Assembly (NCBI GenBank): GCA_029876055.1
Contig: CM056877.1
Span: 496,001-560,000 of the forward strand
Length of the DNA stretch: 64,000 bases
Reading direction: 5' to 3'
Source of the DNA: Madurella fahalii
Lineage: Eukaryota; Ascomycota; Sordariomycetes; Sordariales
Shown: positions 54,900-64,000 of the stretch, one piece after another
Layout of the letters: each line of letters begins with the position of its first letter
Numbering within the stretch: the first letter of the stretch is position 1
Notes under the pieces: generated by a model
Told to the model about the DNA's origin: nothing
Seen by the model: only the letters and a program-made list of their open reading frames with translations
Database searches by the model: none
Translations under genes and position numbers: made by a program

Positions 54900-55868
54900 T
54901 TACTGCGACGCCTCCCCGGGCCACACATCATATCCAAATGTGTCCTTCATGTTGACGAAGCGGACGTGGCGCTCCTTGGCCACGTCCTCGATCGCCTGAA
55001 ACTCCTCGTCGGTCAGCTCGGGGATCTGGAAATTGCTCTCGATGCGGCTGGGCGTCGAGCTCTTGGGCAGCACAATGTAGCCCCTCCGCAGGCCCCAGGC
55101 CAGCAGCACCTGCGCGAGGTTGTGCCCGCTGTGCTTCGCCACGGCGTTGAGCGCCGCGTTCTCCCTGACCGTCTCGCCCGTTGACGGGACCTGGTTCTGC
55201 GAACCCAGCGGCGAGTACGCGGCCGGCATGATCCCGTTCTGCAGGCAGAAGTCGACCAGCTCGCTGTTGGGCAGGAAGGGGTGGATCTCGATTTGGTTGA
55301 CGGCCGGCTTGATGCGCGCAAACTTGAGCAGCTTCTGCAGCCCCTCGATGGTCCAGTTGGACACGCCAATCGCACGCGCTTTCCCGCTGTCGGCCAGCTT
55401 CTCCATCGCCCGCCATGTCGGCTCCGGGTTCTCGGTCAGGGCCCTGTTGATGACGTACTTGCCGTCCGGCCCGATCTTGATGCTGCGGTCGCCGTTCTTC
55501 TCGGCGGCGATCGGCCAGTGCACGAGGAAGAGGTCGATGTAGTCGACCCGCAGCTTGGAGCACGAGTTTTCCAGGCTCCATTTGACATCTTCGGGCTCGT
55601 GCAGGTGGTTCCAGACCTTGGTGCAGATGAAGACGTCCTCGCGCTTGACGTCGGGGTTCTTGGTGAGGAAGTCGTGCAGCGCGTCGCCTACTTCGTCTTC
55701 GTTGTGGTAGAACCACGCGCAGTCGAGATGCCGATAGCCGACCTCGAGCGCCTTTGCGACGGCCTTGTACGTCTCCCCCTTGGCGCCCTCGTTGGCAAAG
55801 GTGCCGAAACCTACGGCCGGGATCCGCACGCCATTGTTGAGCGTATACGTCTTGGAAGAGGCAGTCAT
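54900..55868 (-). CDS. aldo-keto reductase
   Basis: Intronless 322-aa protein of the aldo-keto reductase superfamily. The catalytic tetrad is visible: Asp49 and Tyr54 in HLDCAWFYHNE, Lys84 in ICTKVWN and His117 in LFLVHWP. NADPH-binding and barrel landmarks follow: GVSNWTIEGLQKLL, VNQIEIHPFLPN, AYSPLGSQ, and VLPKSSTPSRIESNFQI (phosphate-binding loop for NADP). Length and motif spacing fit AKR families of fungal glycerol, xylose or aldehyde reductases. Physiological substrate unknown. The gene is divergent from the HAD gene across a 1.5-kb gap. Confidence 0.93.
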   Translation of the reverse strand: MTASSKTYTLNNGVRIPAVGFGTFANEGAKGETYKAVAKALEVGYRHLDCAWFYHNEDEVGDALHDFLTKNPDVKREDVFICTKVWNHLHEPEDVKWSLENSCSKLRVDYIDLFLVHWPIAAEKNGDRSIKIGPDGKYVINRALTENPEPTWRAMEKLADSGKARAIGVSNWTIEGLQKLLKFARIKPAVNQIEIHPFLPNSELVDFCLQNGIMPAAYSPLGSQNQVPSTGETVRENAALNAVAKHSGHNLAQVLLAWGLRRGYIVLPKSSTPSRIESNFQIPELTDEEFQAIEDVAKERHVRFVNMKDTFGYDVWPGEASQ

Positions 55869-57341
55869 CCTGTAGCGTCTGGTGAGGGCTTTCTTGGAAT
55901 CAACACAGGAATGGACGGGCCGAGCAGGAAATTGTGCTATAACTGGGGGGAGGAGAAACTAGGGCAAAGCGAGTTGTGGGAAGCCCCTGAGCCCACTTTC
56001 CTGGGATGATGCGCCAAATAAACCCCAGGCCAAGCCGTGTTTCCTCCCGCGCGCGCGCAATTTTCCGCGCTTCTCCCCTGCTCCTATCTGGCGGTGTCTG
56101 GCTTTCGGAACATCGAGTTCGTCGGCACCATAAGACGCGGCTCGGAGGGCTACCTCAACGTCCCATCGTGACCCCCATCCCGGGTCCACTTTCTGACGTA
56201 TTGAGGATCGCCCTTGGCTCCACGGCGGTTGTTTGATCGGGAACGGCAAGGAACGGCACTAATGCATGAGAAAAGCCGCGGTGACGCTACGACCGACCCA
56301 GTTTTGCTGAGGGCGCCGGTTCCACTCCAGCAGATAAAAGGGGCCCGATCATCAGGGCCCGAGTCATGTCCGGGAGAATCTCCCGTTTCCCTCCGCCAAA
56401 ATTCCCGCCGCCCTGGGCCAAGCCACGGACCATGCCTTGGCTGCCAAGGCCGGCCAAAGTCGCCCAGCGGCTCTCACCGACCGGCATGATCCCAGCAGTT
56501 GCAGCCGAAGGCGTCACGGAAAAGCAACAGCATGAGCCTTCTTCGGCTACGCGGAGGCGAAACTCACCGTGGGACCGGGCTCCGCAAGAGCCCCTTCCTG
56601 TTCAGCCCACAACGTCGCAGCTGTAGCCAGTCTTTTGCGGTCATTGACGACATCGAGTAGGCGGCGCCGAGATGCCACTCAGCGTCGGCCAGATCACCTC
56701 GACTTTCACCGCTGCAAAACTGGTATTGCACATCTCATCCAATTCAGATCCGCCCCTGGCCCGCTTGCTGGCCGCGCGCAGATAACGGCTAGCTTTGTCC
56801 CTGATCCGGGAAATATGAGGACCACGTCCGGTGTGAAACACGTGTAAAATGGGCTGAGAAACTGCTCTTGCGGTGGACAACGAGATGCCGTCCTAGGACC
56901 CTTGTGGGTTTTTTTCTCAGATGCGGCTCCATACTGTCGGCATAATGGGGCCCGACGGCGGATAACGGCTTCGAGTTTGACATTTCCGCCCTCATGATGG
57001 GTAGGACGGTGTGCACCGGACTGCGGGCACTGGCAAAAGCTCGCGGTTTCGCACGACGAGACTAACGTTCCGAGCTGGATACCCAGCCAGGGATGCTGAG
57101 AGAGATTTGCACCGGTGTCAAGATATAAGAACTGAACCTGCCGTCCCCTGAATAAGCCCTGGTTGTGACGACATTCATCCGTTTTATGCCTCATCAGTTC
57201 AGACTCCGACTGTTGTTATCGTACCTTAAGGGAGCATTTTCTGACCTACTCGTCTCCTAAAAGGTCCCTGTGCTTTGGCTAATCGTGGCTCTATCCACAA
57301 AATTCTCTCCTGCTTTCCAAAAAAATCAACCACGGACAAAA
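55869..57341. other. divergent intergenic region
   Basis: A 1.5-kb GC-rich gap between the divergent AKR and HAD start codons; it contains a GCGCGC run near 56050. Many shadow ORFs but no gene is supported. Long leaders or regulatory DNA are likely. Confidence 0.45.
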
Positions 57342-58922
57342 ATGTCGGGTTTCAAAGACGTCGACTTCGACGCTCCGTCACCAAAGAACCAAATGGACAC
57401 CCCTCCAGACTCCCCTGACAAGGCCACGCAACCCAAGGACTTCCCAATCCACACAAAGAAGGATGCCGAACATCGTGGAAGCATTCTTCAGAGACGAAAT
57501 GAGGGTAGGGGAAGCCTCGGGGCTGACCTCGCCGTCCCGACATCGCCAGCCTCTCACAACACCATCGAAGTGCCTGCCCTGAGATCTCCAGATGCGGACA
57601 CTACGCAATTCATGCACAATCTCTCCGCATCCCCCTCCATGAAGGAGCGGAGGGTGTCGCGCAACTCGTTTGGCGCCGCACTCCCCATCCCGAGGTCCAA
57701 GCGGCAATCCCGGCTGAGCAGCATCACTTTCCCCGGTCTTCAGGAGGCGCTGAAGACCGGGCGGCCGGGAATGCCGCCGATCCAGCCGACGCGCGAAATT
57801 TTGGCACCCCAAGTGCAAGATGTACACTCGGGCAAAGTCAAAGCTGCCAAAAACATGGCATTTGTCTTCGACATCGACGGCGTCCTAGTGCATGGCGACC
57901 GCCTCATCCCCGAAGGGAAGCGGGTGCTCGAGATGCTAAACGGCGACAACCAGCTCGGCATCAGGATCCCGCACATTTTCTTGACCAACGGCTCTGGCAA
58001 GCCCGAGCTGGCGCGTACGGAGCAGCTCTCCAAGATCCTGCAGAATCCCATCAGCACCGAGCAGTTCATCCAGTCTCACACTCCGATGCGGGCGCTTGCG
58101 GAGTACTACAACACGGTCCTGGTTGTCGGTGGCGAGGGCTATCGGTGCCGAGAGGTCGCCGAGCAGTACGGCTTCAAGGACATCATCGTGCCCAACGACA
58201 TCGTCGCGTGGGACACCTCGATCGCGCCGTACCGCGTTTTCACCGAGGAAGAGCGCGCATCGTCTCGGCCGCGTGACTTCACAAAGGTCAACATCGACGC
58301 CATCATGGTGTTCTCGGACTCGCGCGACTACGCGACCGACATGCAGATCATTATGGACCTGCTGCGGTCCGAGAACGGGCGGCTCGGCACCATCGCCAAG
58401 GACCCCGTGTCGCAGCGCATCCCCATCTACTTCTCGCAGGGCGACATGCTGTGCCCCACGGAGCACCCCATCCCGCGCATGAGCCAGGGCGCGTTCCGCA
58501 TCGGCCTGGAGGCCATGTACAAGGCGCTCACGGGCGTCGAGCTGGAGCGCGTCGTCTACGGCAAGCCCGAGCTGGCCACCTACAAGTACGCCGACGAGGT
58601 GATCGCCTCGTGGATGGACATGCTACACGGCGAGGAGCGCGTGCCTGAGAACATCTACATGATCGGCGACAACCCGGCTTCGGATATCATCGGCGGCAAC
58701 ATGTACGGGTGGAACACGTGCCTGGTCCGGACGGGCGTGTTCCAGGGCGGCGAGAACGACGACGAGAACCCGTCCAACTTTGGCGTCTTCGCCAACGTCT
58801 GGGAGGCCGTCACCACGGCGTGCCGCAAGGAGCTGGGCGACGACTTTGTTTTCAAGTGGGACGAGAGGGGTGTCAACCCCGTGCGCCACGACAGCGCGGC
58901 CGCGTCGGCCATTGAGGTTTAA
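57342..58922 (+). CDS. HAD-superfamily (class IIA, CECR5-like) hydrolase
   Basis: Single-exon protein of 526 aa from the first ATG of the frame. A disordered Ser/Pro-rich N-terminal extension (about 170 residues; possible phosphosites such as RRVSRNSFG) precedes the HAD domain. Motif I is FVFDIDGVLVHGD with nucleophile Asp177 and Asp179; motif II is in HIFLTNGSG; the C-terminal motif IV is YMIGDNPASDI. The cap and spacing fit HAD subfamily IIA proteins of the CECR5/TIGR01456 type, related to yeast YKR070W. A Neurospora member, cut-1, is linked by established work to osmotic-stress growth and morphology; orthology here is only suspected. A phosphatase activity and mitochondrial or cytosolic location are possible. 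Confidence 0.88.
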   Translation: MSGFKDVDFDAPSPKNQMDTPPDSPDKATQPKDFPIHTKKDAEHRGSILQRRNEGRGSLGADLAVPTSPASHNTIEVPALRSPDADTTQFMHNLSASPSMKERRVSRNSFGAALPIPRSKRQSRLSSITFPGLQEALKTGRPGMPPIQPTREILAPQVQDVHSGKVKAAKNMAFVFDIDGVLVHGDRLIPEGKRVLEMLNGDNQLGIRIPHIFLTNGSGKPELARTEQLSKILQNPISTEQFIQSHTPMRALAEYYNTVLVVGGEGYRCREVAEQYGFKDIIVPNDIVAWDTSIAPYRVFTEEERASSRPRDFTKVNIDAIMVFSDSRDYATDMQIIMDLLRSENGRLGTIAKDPVSQRIPIYFSQGDMLCPTEHPIPRMSQGAFRIGLEAMYKALTGVELERVVYGKPELATYKYADEVIASWMDMLHGEERVPENIYMIGDNPASDIIGGNMYGWNTCLVRTGVFQGGENDDENPSNFGVFANVWEAVTTACRKELGDDFVFKWDERGVNPVRHDSAAASAIEV

Positions 58923-59789
58923 GCGTCATGCATATCGGCGGCGTTGGGGATTGATGGATTTAAAATTCCGGTGGTCTTCTCAGGGACGTTGGGCTTGCCG
59001 GCCAAGAGAGCCAACCAGCTTCAGAACGCACCACATATAGATGGATAGATACCAGCCTCACGGCACACGATCGTTTGTTTATTAACTGCCTGGTAGCAGT
59101 CATCGAATTAGTTCCAGCTGTCATATTCTCAACAGTTCAATAGTAGCATTCGTTACTGCTCCAACTCATCGTACGTTTTCATTGGTGCCAGTTCAGTAGT
59201 TCGTATTGCGTAGCGTTCGTCCCGTTGTATAAAATGTAGAGGCTTCAGATGGAAATAACGTACTCAAATGCTGCGAATTTTGTTGTGTACTAGCCATGAT
59301 TGGCATGTTCTCGCGAGGAGGAGATCTGGCCTCCCGGCGCATAGAATATCGGGTCTCCCATGTAAGCTACAAGTAGCGCTCATAGTTCGTCGTAGGACCC
59401 GGCAGTTGGGAATCCTTTGGCCGTTCCAAATTTCTCGCGACGACCATGCTCCGCATCCCTGGGTTCTCAGCCAACACCACCCCCACGAGGAGCACATGTG
59501 GGGCTGGCTTGTCTGACTCCTGATTTGACAACCTCCTCATCAACGTTATGTAATTACCGCGACGATACCTGCAGATCCCGTTCGGTGGCTACTACGTACG
59601 CTGATGTGATAAGGCCGTTGCGGTTTAACTCTTCGGGCGCCAATTTATTGCCTGAGAAATCTGGAGATACGGTGATGTCCGTACTGGCCCCAGCATAGTA
59701 TTTACGGATGGAGCTGATTCCCTCCGCCTCAGAGTGGTGAGCTTTTTTTTTATTCTCAAGTATCACTCCATGAGCTCACTCAAAGCCCT
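58923..59789. other. intergenic region
   Basis: No gene supported. Confidence 0.45.
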
Positions 59790-60330
59790 CCCTCCCACCA
59801 GCCATCGTCTTTCCCCTTGCCCTCCTCATCCCCTCCGTCTCGTCAGCCTGCACCCACCCCTTCCTCGTCAACATCACCACCGTCTACGTGACCGCCCAGA
59901 AAGCTGGCCAGCCCTCCCTCTTCACCACCCCGCCCTCACCCAACTTTCATCTACCTCAAGAACAACAGTTCTACCCCCTCACAGCACGGGCACCCTCTCG
60001 GTCCGCTCAAGGCCGACTTTGACCGCCGCCATTCACGACACAGAGCAGTGCACCGCCTTTGACCGAGCAGATCGCGGGGCGTCGGACCGGGACCCGCACG
60101 TGGTCCGCACGCGGATAGTGTTCGACGAGACGACGCAGTAATAAGGCCACCACATCACGGGGGGGCTGGCTCTGGCTGGGCGCGACGGACGTGTTTGCGG
60201 GGTTCCCCCCACGGGGCCTGGATTCGCGCGCAGGGCCGGCTGCCCATGCCGGATAGTCATTTGATTCGGGTTGAGCGGGGCAGGATCAAGCATCGTCACA
60301 CCGCGTCGGCTTGTGTGTGACGGACGGGGT
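59790..60330 (+). pseudogene. relic of a small secreted protein gene
   Basis: Pieces in different frames resemble a secreted fungal protein: a signal-like stretch (VFPLALLIPSVSSA, followed by HPFLVNITTVYVTAQKAG), then LSVRSRPTLTAAIHDTEQCT, HVVRTRIVFDETTQ followed by tandem stops, and later GWLWLGATDVFAGFPPRG. Two or more frame changes and stops break the reading. The order of pieces is consistent with one ancestral gene. Family name unknown. Confidence 0.4.
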
Positions 60331-60607
60331 GCGGGCTGGATGGGACGACGTTTGGCACGAGGGGGTTGGGACGGAAGGATAAGCCTGTCTCATTAATGTA
60401 CGAGTCTGGTGCTTTATACGGTCTGAGGAGCGGGAGTTGGGTCCGGAGAAGAAGTAGAAAATAGAGCGTTCTGCTCTCTCTTGGGGAAAAAAAAAAGAAA
60501 GGAAAAAAGAGGCATTCTTTTCGTCCGCTCAATAAAGGGATGCAATATTCGGAAACTACTTAATACTAGTGATCCTCGAAGCCACGCAGTCGCTTTGCTT
60601 TATCAAG

Positions 60608-62162
60608 CTATGGCGATTTCTCGGGCTTCCTACCGTAAACCACACGGTGCTGATACCACGGCCGCACGTTTGGATCGCGCATCTGGCGCCTGAGATGGGC
60701 AATGTACACCCTGATCTCCTCTGTAGACCATCCCATGACCGCGTTCCACATGTAAAGAATATATCCTATGATTTTATACGCACAGTCAGCGCGCCTCGAT
60801 AAGACAGGTCCCCGGTTCGGGAGAGAACGCACCCTCGATATCCGCTTCGAGCGTGAGCTTGGCAAACATGCCTAGCTCTTTCTGCTTGGGATCCTTCGGC
60901 CAGTCTCCGATAGGGCACTTGAAGTCCTTGACGACAATGTCGACAAAGCCTGCTTCCTCCATGCCCGTCTTTTGGATGTCGTCCTCGATGACGCGAAAGG
61001 TACGGCCAAACTTTTTGCCGCCCTCCCAGTAGACCTTGCTCCACTGGCCCATGGGGCTATCTTCGGGGATGACGCCCCCCTCCGAGCGCCACTCGACCGT
61101 GGCCTCGTGGTGCTCCAGCCAGCCGCCCGGTGTGCAGACGCGAAATGCCTCGCGGTAGAACTTGGGCCAGTCGGCAATGGCTCCGTAGAAGAGCCTTACA
61201 TGGATAAAGTCAAAGGTGTTGTCGTTCCAGGTCCAATCTAGATTGGCATCGTCAATGACAAACTTTAGGTTGGGAGGCACCCAGGACGGCTGGATAACCG
61301 AGACGTCGGTGCCAGTCACCTCTGTACTGGGGAACTCGTCGGCAAAGTCGCTGAGGATTTGCAGTTGCTCTTGTTAGATCCATCCAGTCTACCACATTGC
61401 CGGCCAAGGGTCCCGAAACCTACATAGCCCAGATTCCGGTGCCAGTTCCAATGTCGATGGCTTTCTGGGGAAGACTGTGAGCCTCGACTCTGAACGGCTG
61501 CACTACGGTGCGGCATCTCCGGTACCTTAATATCTTTTGTGATGGGCGCGAGATACAGCTTCTCGCCGAGCACCAGGGTGCACACGTGGTGGCTTCTCGC
61601 GTCAGGTTTAGTTTTTTTCTTTTCTTTTTGCCAGACGTGGCGCACACGCTATGAGCTAGAGTTCCCACTTACTAGAGGTCCATGGACTCGGTATGCTGCG
61701 CATCGTTTGGCGCCCAAGCGTTGGCGTTACCGATCTCGCTGTGGTAAGTCCTACCGTGCAGGGTCCTATATTCGAGGATACTGCTAGAGAGCGAAGCTGT
61801 GCTGCTGATTGCCTCACTATAGGCCGAGTCGCCGTCGGACCATTCCTGTTGTATCTGAGCCGAGGCCAGACGAAAGGTCGGTTAGCGAGCCTGACTCAGG
61901 AATAGCAGACGTGAAGCGCGGCCAGACACACCGGCTCCCAGTGCGAGGCTGGGAGGATGCCAGCCTCAAGCAGCGAGTTATCTCCATCCCTGCCAGCCTC
62001 AGCCGTATCAGCGGCCGGAGACTGGGCCTTGGGAGACTGGGCCTTGGGAGACTGGGCCTTGGGAGACTGGGCCTTGGGAGACTGGTTCTTGGGAGATTTT
62101 GTCTCGGGCGATTGCGCCTTCGGGGACCGGGTAACCGGGGCGGGCGTTGTGGAATCGGCCAT
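60608..62162 (-). CDS. LaeA-like/TAM SAM-dependent methyltransferase
   Basis: Six exons on the minus strand (62162-61932, 61854-61673, 61592-61526, 61464-61424, 61350-60833, 60765-60608) give 398 aa. After a Lys/Gln/Ser/Pro repeat N-terminus come the family blocks SSSILEYRTLHGRTYHS, NDAQHTESMDLYHH, the SAM-binding GTGTGIW (motif I), DFADEFPSTEVTGTDVSVIQ, PSWVPPNLKFVIDDANLDWT, FDFIHVRLFYGAIADW and the motif III-like FYREAFRVCTPGGWLEHHEA. This is the fungal methyltransferase group that includes LaeA and many secondary-metabolism regulators or enzymes. The specific role is not deducible. Confidence 0.88.
62020..62090 (-). repeat. 15-bp tandem repeats encoding KAQSP units
   Basis: On the minus strand the first exon of the methyltransferase repeats a 15-bp unit giving K-A/N-Q-S-P several times in a row, preceded by related SPKAQSPETKSP units. 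The copies are nearly identical, so replication slippage is likely. Confidence 0.85.
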
Positions 62163-63149
62163 GCTGGGGAAAATGACTGGAGGTTTTGTTGCGGTCCGTC
62201 AACGGGGATGCCACGCGGGGATGCCACGCGGGGATGCGGTGTGAGGGACCTTGTTTTGTTTGTAGTACTCGGCCGCCAACCCAGGGCATGGGTTCATACC
62301 GCTGATCCAAGTCGGAACATGCCCCCCGGGGACCCCAGACGTCAAATGTCGGGGCGAAAGCGGAAGCTGTGCATCCCAGTGTGACCGTCCCAGCAGCACC
62401 ACCAATGAGGACGGGAGCCGTGCCCGAAGCCAGCCCACTCGCGGCCGGCATCAATTTGCGGCGCGCGGGGTGAGGTGTGTTGGCTGCCGGGTTTTGATGA
62501 TAAAAGATGGGGGTTCACGTTGGTCTGCAGCGGGTACTGTACATTCAGTACCGCAGTCACATACTGTGGCACGGTACGGGACATACCCGCTGCGGACCGC
62601 GAGTTGCACGCAACAGCAAGCGTCGGCTGATGCAAACACCCATGAACCGTTTTCTGCTGAGCAGTCACCCGCAGGACGCGACCCACATGGATGGCATCCT
62701 AGGCCCGTCTTGTACAGGCTCGCACAAGTGTGGCCGATGGATGGGAAGAGCGAGAGCGCTCAGCAAGCCGCCAGTGCCCTCGGTTTCCGAAAGGGGACCG
62801 CTGCATGCCGGCGGAAGCGCTGGAAAGCGAATAAAATATTATGATAAAAAATTTGAGGAGAACCTAAAGATAAGAAATATGACGAAAGGATAAGGTAGTG
62901 TCGGAATAAGAAAATGCAGACATCCGCTCGTATCCGTACTAGGTAGGCAGACAGCCGCGCTCTCTGGGAGCCAGAGTCCACTTGAGCCAGCCTCTTGGGA
63001 CCAGTCAATACCATCCATCCACACATACACACGAAAGCACCCAACCATCTCCACCTGCCCGGTCTCAACTTGCTCCAAGCCTCAAAACGCAAGCAAGCAA
63101 ACACCCGGAACCTCCCCACAAGGCGTCGTGCCAAGACCCATTCGAGCAA
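62163..63149. other. intergenic region
   Basis: A 10-bp-scale GGGGATGCCACGC repeat lies near 62204-62235. No gene is supported; a long minus-strand ORF (62760-63398) has shadow-like composition. Confidence 0.45.
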
Positions 63150-63536
63150 ATGGATAGGCCAGCATCTACCGGCACCCTTGAACTGCCTCGCCGACGCTGG
63201 GCGGGTTTCAAATCTCCCTGCATGATCCCGCATACGACGACCGACGACTACGAAGGCCGGCAGCAAGAGAGTCCCAAAACCAACAACAAACGACACTGGG
63301 GAAATCACCCTTCCAGCGACTTCCCTCTGTGTAAGAAAGCGCCAACAAATGCCGGCCGCTGTGGGTCGATGTGGGCTACAATGATGGACTTGAGGCATCC
63401 ACTCTGTACTCTCCGCTCCAGGGTTCTCCAGTCATCGTGGGTGTGTGGCCATAAAAAGGCTGCGAACTGGCAAGAGGCTGTCAAGAAAGATTGCTTATGC
63501 TGCTTCGGTGCTCAGGTCAATCTTGTGATAAGATGA
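63150..63536 (+). CDS. possible hypothetical gene, N-terminal part
   Basis: An ATG at 63150 opens MDRPASTGTLELPRRRWAGF and stays in frame to 63536. A GTAAGA donor occurs near 63330 after SSDFPL, so the coding part may splice out there. No family is recognised and the gene could continue beyond the window. Weakly supported. Confidence 0.3.
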   Translation: MDRPASTGTLELPRRRWAGFKSPCMIPHTTTDDYEGRQQESPKTNNKRHWGNHPSSDFPLCKKAPTNAGRCGSMWATMMDLRHPLCTLRSRVLQSSWVCGHKKAANWQEAVKKDCLCCFGAQVNLVIR

Positions 63537-64000
63537 ACCTTAAGTCATAGCTGACGTGATCGGCGTCGTCTCTGTCAACCGACGGGCAACGGGATTGCAC
63601 AAGACGCTTGTCAGGAAGTGGGATTTGATATCCATTCTCCTGGTGAGCCAGTCCCACAAATCCGCAACTCAGACACCACACCGTGTGCAACGTTAGCATT
63701 CGGCCACCAGGTCACAATCCATAGCCCTGCAGACGCGACCTAATCATTAGCGGTCAAGCGCCGAACGCTGCCTCAGTCGGTGGTGATAACGGTGAAGACA
63801 GTGGCTTGATCATGGCGTCCAGGGCCAGAGCGCTGGGAACTTGGCGTTGCAAGATATCCTAGAAGGCGAGCCCATAAGGGACCTGTATATGGGCGGGCCT
63901 CAGTGCCCGTTTCAGCGGTATCAAGGCAGGGTGCGCACCGCGCATTGTCAGTCCATGCTGCCGGGCCAGCCGATATCGTCGTGTTAGTGTTCGTTTTGGC
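63537..64000. other. no feature seen to window end
   Basis: No ORF or repeat of note. Confidence 0.4.

Noticed and set aside
62760..63398. 212-residue minus-strand ORF
   Set aside because: Arg/Phe-rich shadow of another frame without family features.

Overview
The window is nuclear DNA of a filamentous ascomycete. Genes are GC-rich and carry short (about 45-100 bp) GT-AG introns. The gene families (HET, patatin-NACHT, DUF3435, DUF3723, LaeA-like methyltransferase, UstYa/DUF3328) are typical of Pezizomycotina, probably Sordariomycetes (Sordariales-like). Repeat DNA carries many TAG/TAA stops where Gln or Trp is expected, as left by repeat-induced point mutation (RIP, CpA to TpA).

Layout. Bases 1-17.5 kb are ordinary gene space: a cut-off gene at the left edge, a vanillyl-alcohol-oxidase-type flavoprotein, an HD hydrolase, a SET-domain protein, an NmrA-like reductase, a VOC/glyoxalase protein, an unknown 265-aa protein and an auxin-efflux-carrier-type transporter. 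Bases 18.3-25.3 kb hold decay and conflict-type genes: a broken patatin-NACHT gene ending at its Walker A motif next to a truncated pogo/Fot1 transposon, an intact HET-domain gene, and a sirtuin relic.

Bases 25.4-29.6 kb hold the most interesting locus: a FAD monooxygenase, a 66-residue secreted peptide precursor with two identical 13-residue repeats separated by a Kex2 (KR) site, and, divergent from it, an intact UstYa-like (DUF3328) oxidase with both HxxHC motifs. This is the minimal gene set of a dikaritin-type fungal RiPP pathway. The repeated peptide has no Tyr and is not one I recognise.

Bases 30.7-42.3 kb are a RIP-degraded mobile island: a DUF3435 tyrosine-recombinase gene (Starship-captain/Crypton type), a DUF3723 gene, a Ty3/gypsy chromodomain relic, and an alpha/beta-hydrolase - NB-ARC - TPR NLR gene. 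These families recur together in fungal Starship elements, so this may be a dead Starship. A second UstYa-like gene, broken by one TAG, lies just beyond (43.8-44.9 kb).

Bases 46.6-64 kb return to gene space: a seven-helix rhodopsin-domain protein, a NACHT-gene fragment, a steroid-reductase/isoprenylcysteine-methyltransferase-like membrane protein with a disturbed 5' end, a second NmrA-like reductase, an aldo-keto reductase, a HAD-family protein, a relic of a secreted protein, and a LaeA-like methyltransferase. Exon models were read by eye from splice consensus, frame continuity and family similarity. No alignment or transcript data were available.
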